6,321 nucleotides of DNA, taken from assembly GCA_003538525.1 (NCBI GenBank), contig DPRZ01000005.1, positions 1 through 6,321 of the forward strand. Direction: 5' to 3'. The position numbers and the translations under genes were made by a program. Origin of the DNA: Neisseriales bacterium (GTDB taxonomy: Bacteria > Pseudomonadota > Gammaproteobacteria > Burkholderiales > UBA11063). Positions 6,149-6,321 of this stretch are shown here, one piece after another (positions within the stretch are counted from its first letter, which is position 1; each line of letters opens with the position of its first letter). A model generated the notes under the pieces. The model saw only the letters and a program-made list of their open reading frames with translations, did not search any database and was not told where the DNA came from.

Positions 6149-6321
6149 GATTTTCATCCTTGAATGTGTTTTTGATTACGTTATTATAATAGAATTGAAG
6201 TAATTTAGCTAATTAATAAAATTTGCCATATTGATAGTTTTTAGCTATGTCTTATTGCTAATTTATTGAAAATTATTGCCATAATGGTTGGGGATATAAA
6301 TTTTAATTTAGTCGATAACGC

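Larger units (their letters stand above)
5688..6321. other. Gene-poor region downstream of the efflux operon
   Basis: No confident gene in 634 bases. There is no clear hairpin plus T-run after the operon: the dyads GAAATTTC just after the stop and GAAGC/GCTTC (six-base loop, near 5754-5769) lack T-tracts. The segment around 5730-5830 looks less AT-rich than the rest. The minus strand holds a short ORF with a good ribosome binding site and coding-like fragments in other frames, listed separately. From about 6170 to the end the DNA is very AT-rich with no ORF, looking like an upstream regulatory or spacer region. Confidence 0.6.

Noticed and set aside
1..6321. Insertion sequences, CRISPR arrays, tRNA or rRNA genes.
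   Set aside because: No terminal inverted repeats with a transposase, no spaced repeat arrays and no tRNA or rRNA signatures were seen on either strand.

Overview
The window comes from an AT-rich bacterial genome. The envelope is evidently Gram-negative, because the last gene encodes an outer-membrane efflux channel lipoprotein. Gene content (a DHA2/EmrB pump, an EmrA/HlyD adaptor, a NodT-type channel and a PAS-plus-LuxR-type regulator) fits a low-GC gamma- or betaproteobacterium, but the sequence alone does not fix the genus.

Layout: positions 1-166 hold no convincing gene. Positions 167-892 (minus strand) encode a 241-residue regulator with a PAS-like N-terminus and a LuxR-type helix-turn-helix, starting at GTG. 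A short divergent intergenic region (893-969) carries one arm of a 9-bp inverted repeat whose other arm covers the regulator's start codon. Positions 970-1449 (plus strand) hold the remains of a CPA1/NhaP-type Na+/H+ antiporter: the N-terminal part is recognisable, but it is broken by an in-frame TAG and cut off at the conserved TM5 ion-binding motif. Positions 1450-1644 hold the promoter region and leader of the efflux operon, with a perfect TATAAT and a 9-bp tandem repeat over the -35.

Positions 1645-5687 are a three-gene operon encoding a complete tripartite drug-efflux machine: inner-membrane DHA2 proton antiporter (EmrB-like), periplasmic adaptor (EmrA-like) and outer-membrane factor (NodT/OprM-like lipoprotein). 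Together these would export toxic compounds or metabolites from the cytoplasm or inner membrane directly to the outside, driven by the proton gradient. No MarR- or TetR-type local regulator sits next to the operon in this window. The only regulator visible is the divergent LuxR-type protein beyond the dead antiporter.

Positions 5688-6321 hold no confident gene. The minus strand there contains a 40-codon ORF with a good ribosome binding site, followed by out-of-frame coding-like stretches that may be the remains of a decayed gene.

Overall this is a recognisable efflux locus with signs of local gene decay on both sides. I see no clearly new system. The most useful leads are the pseudogene, the two candidate operator regions and the possible decayed gene downstream.
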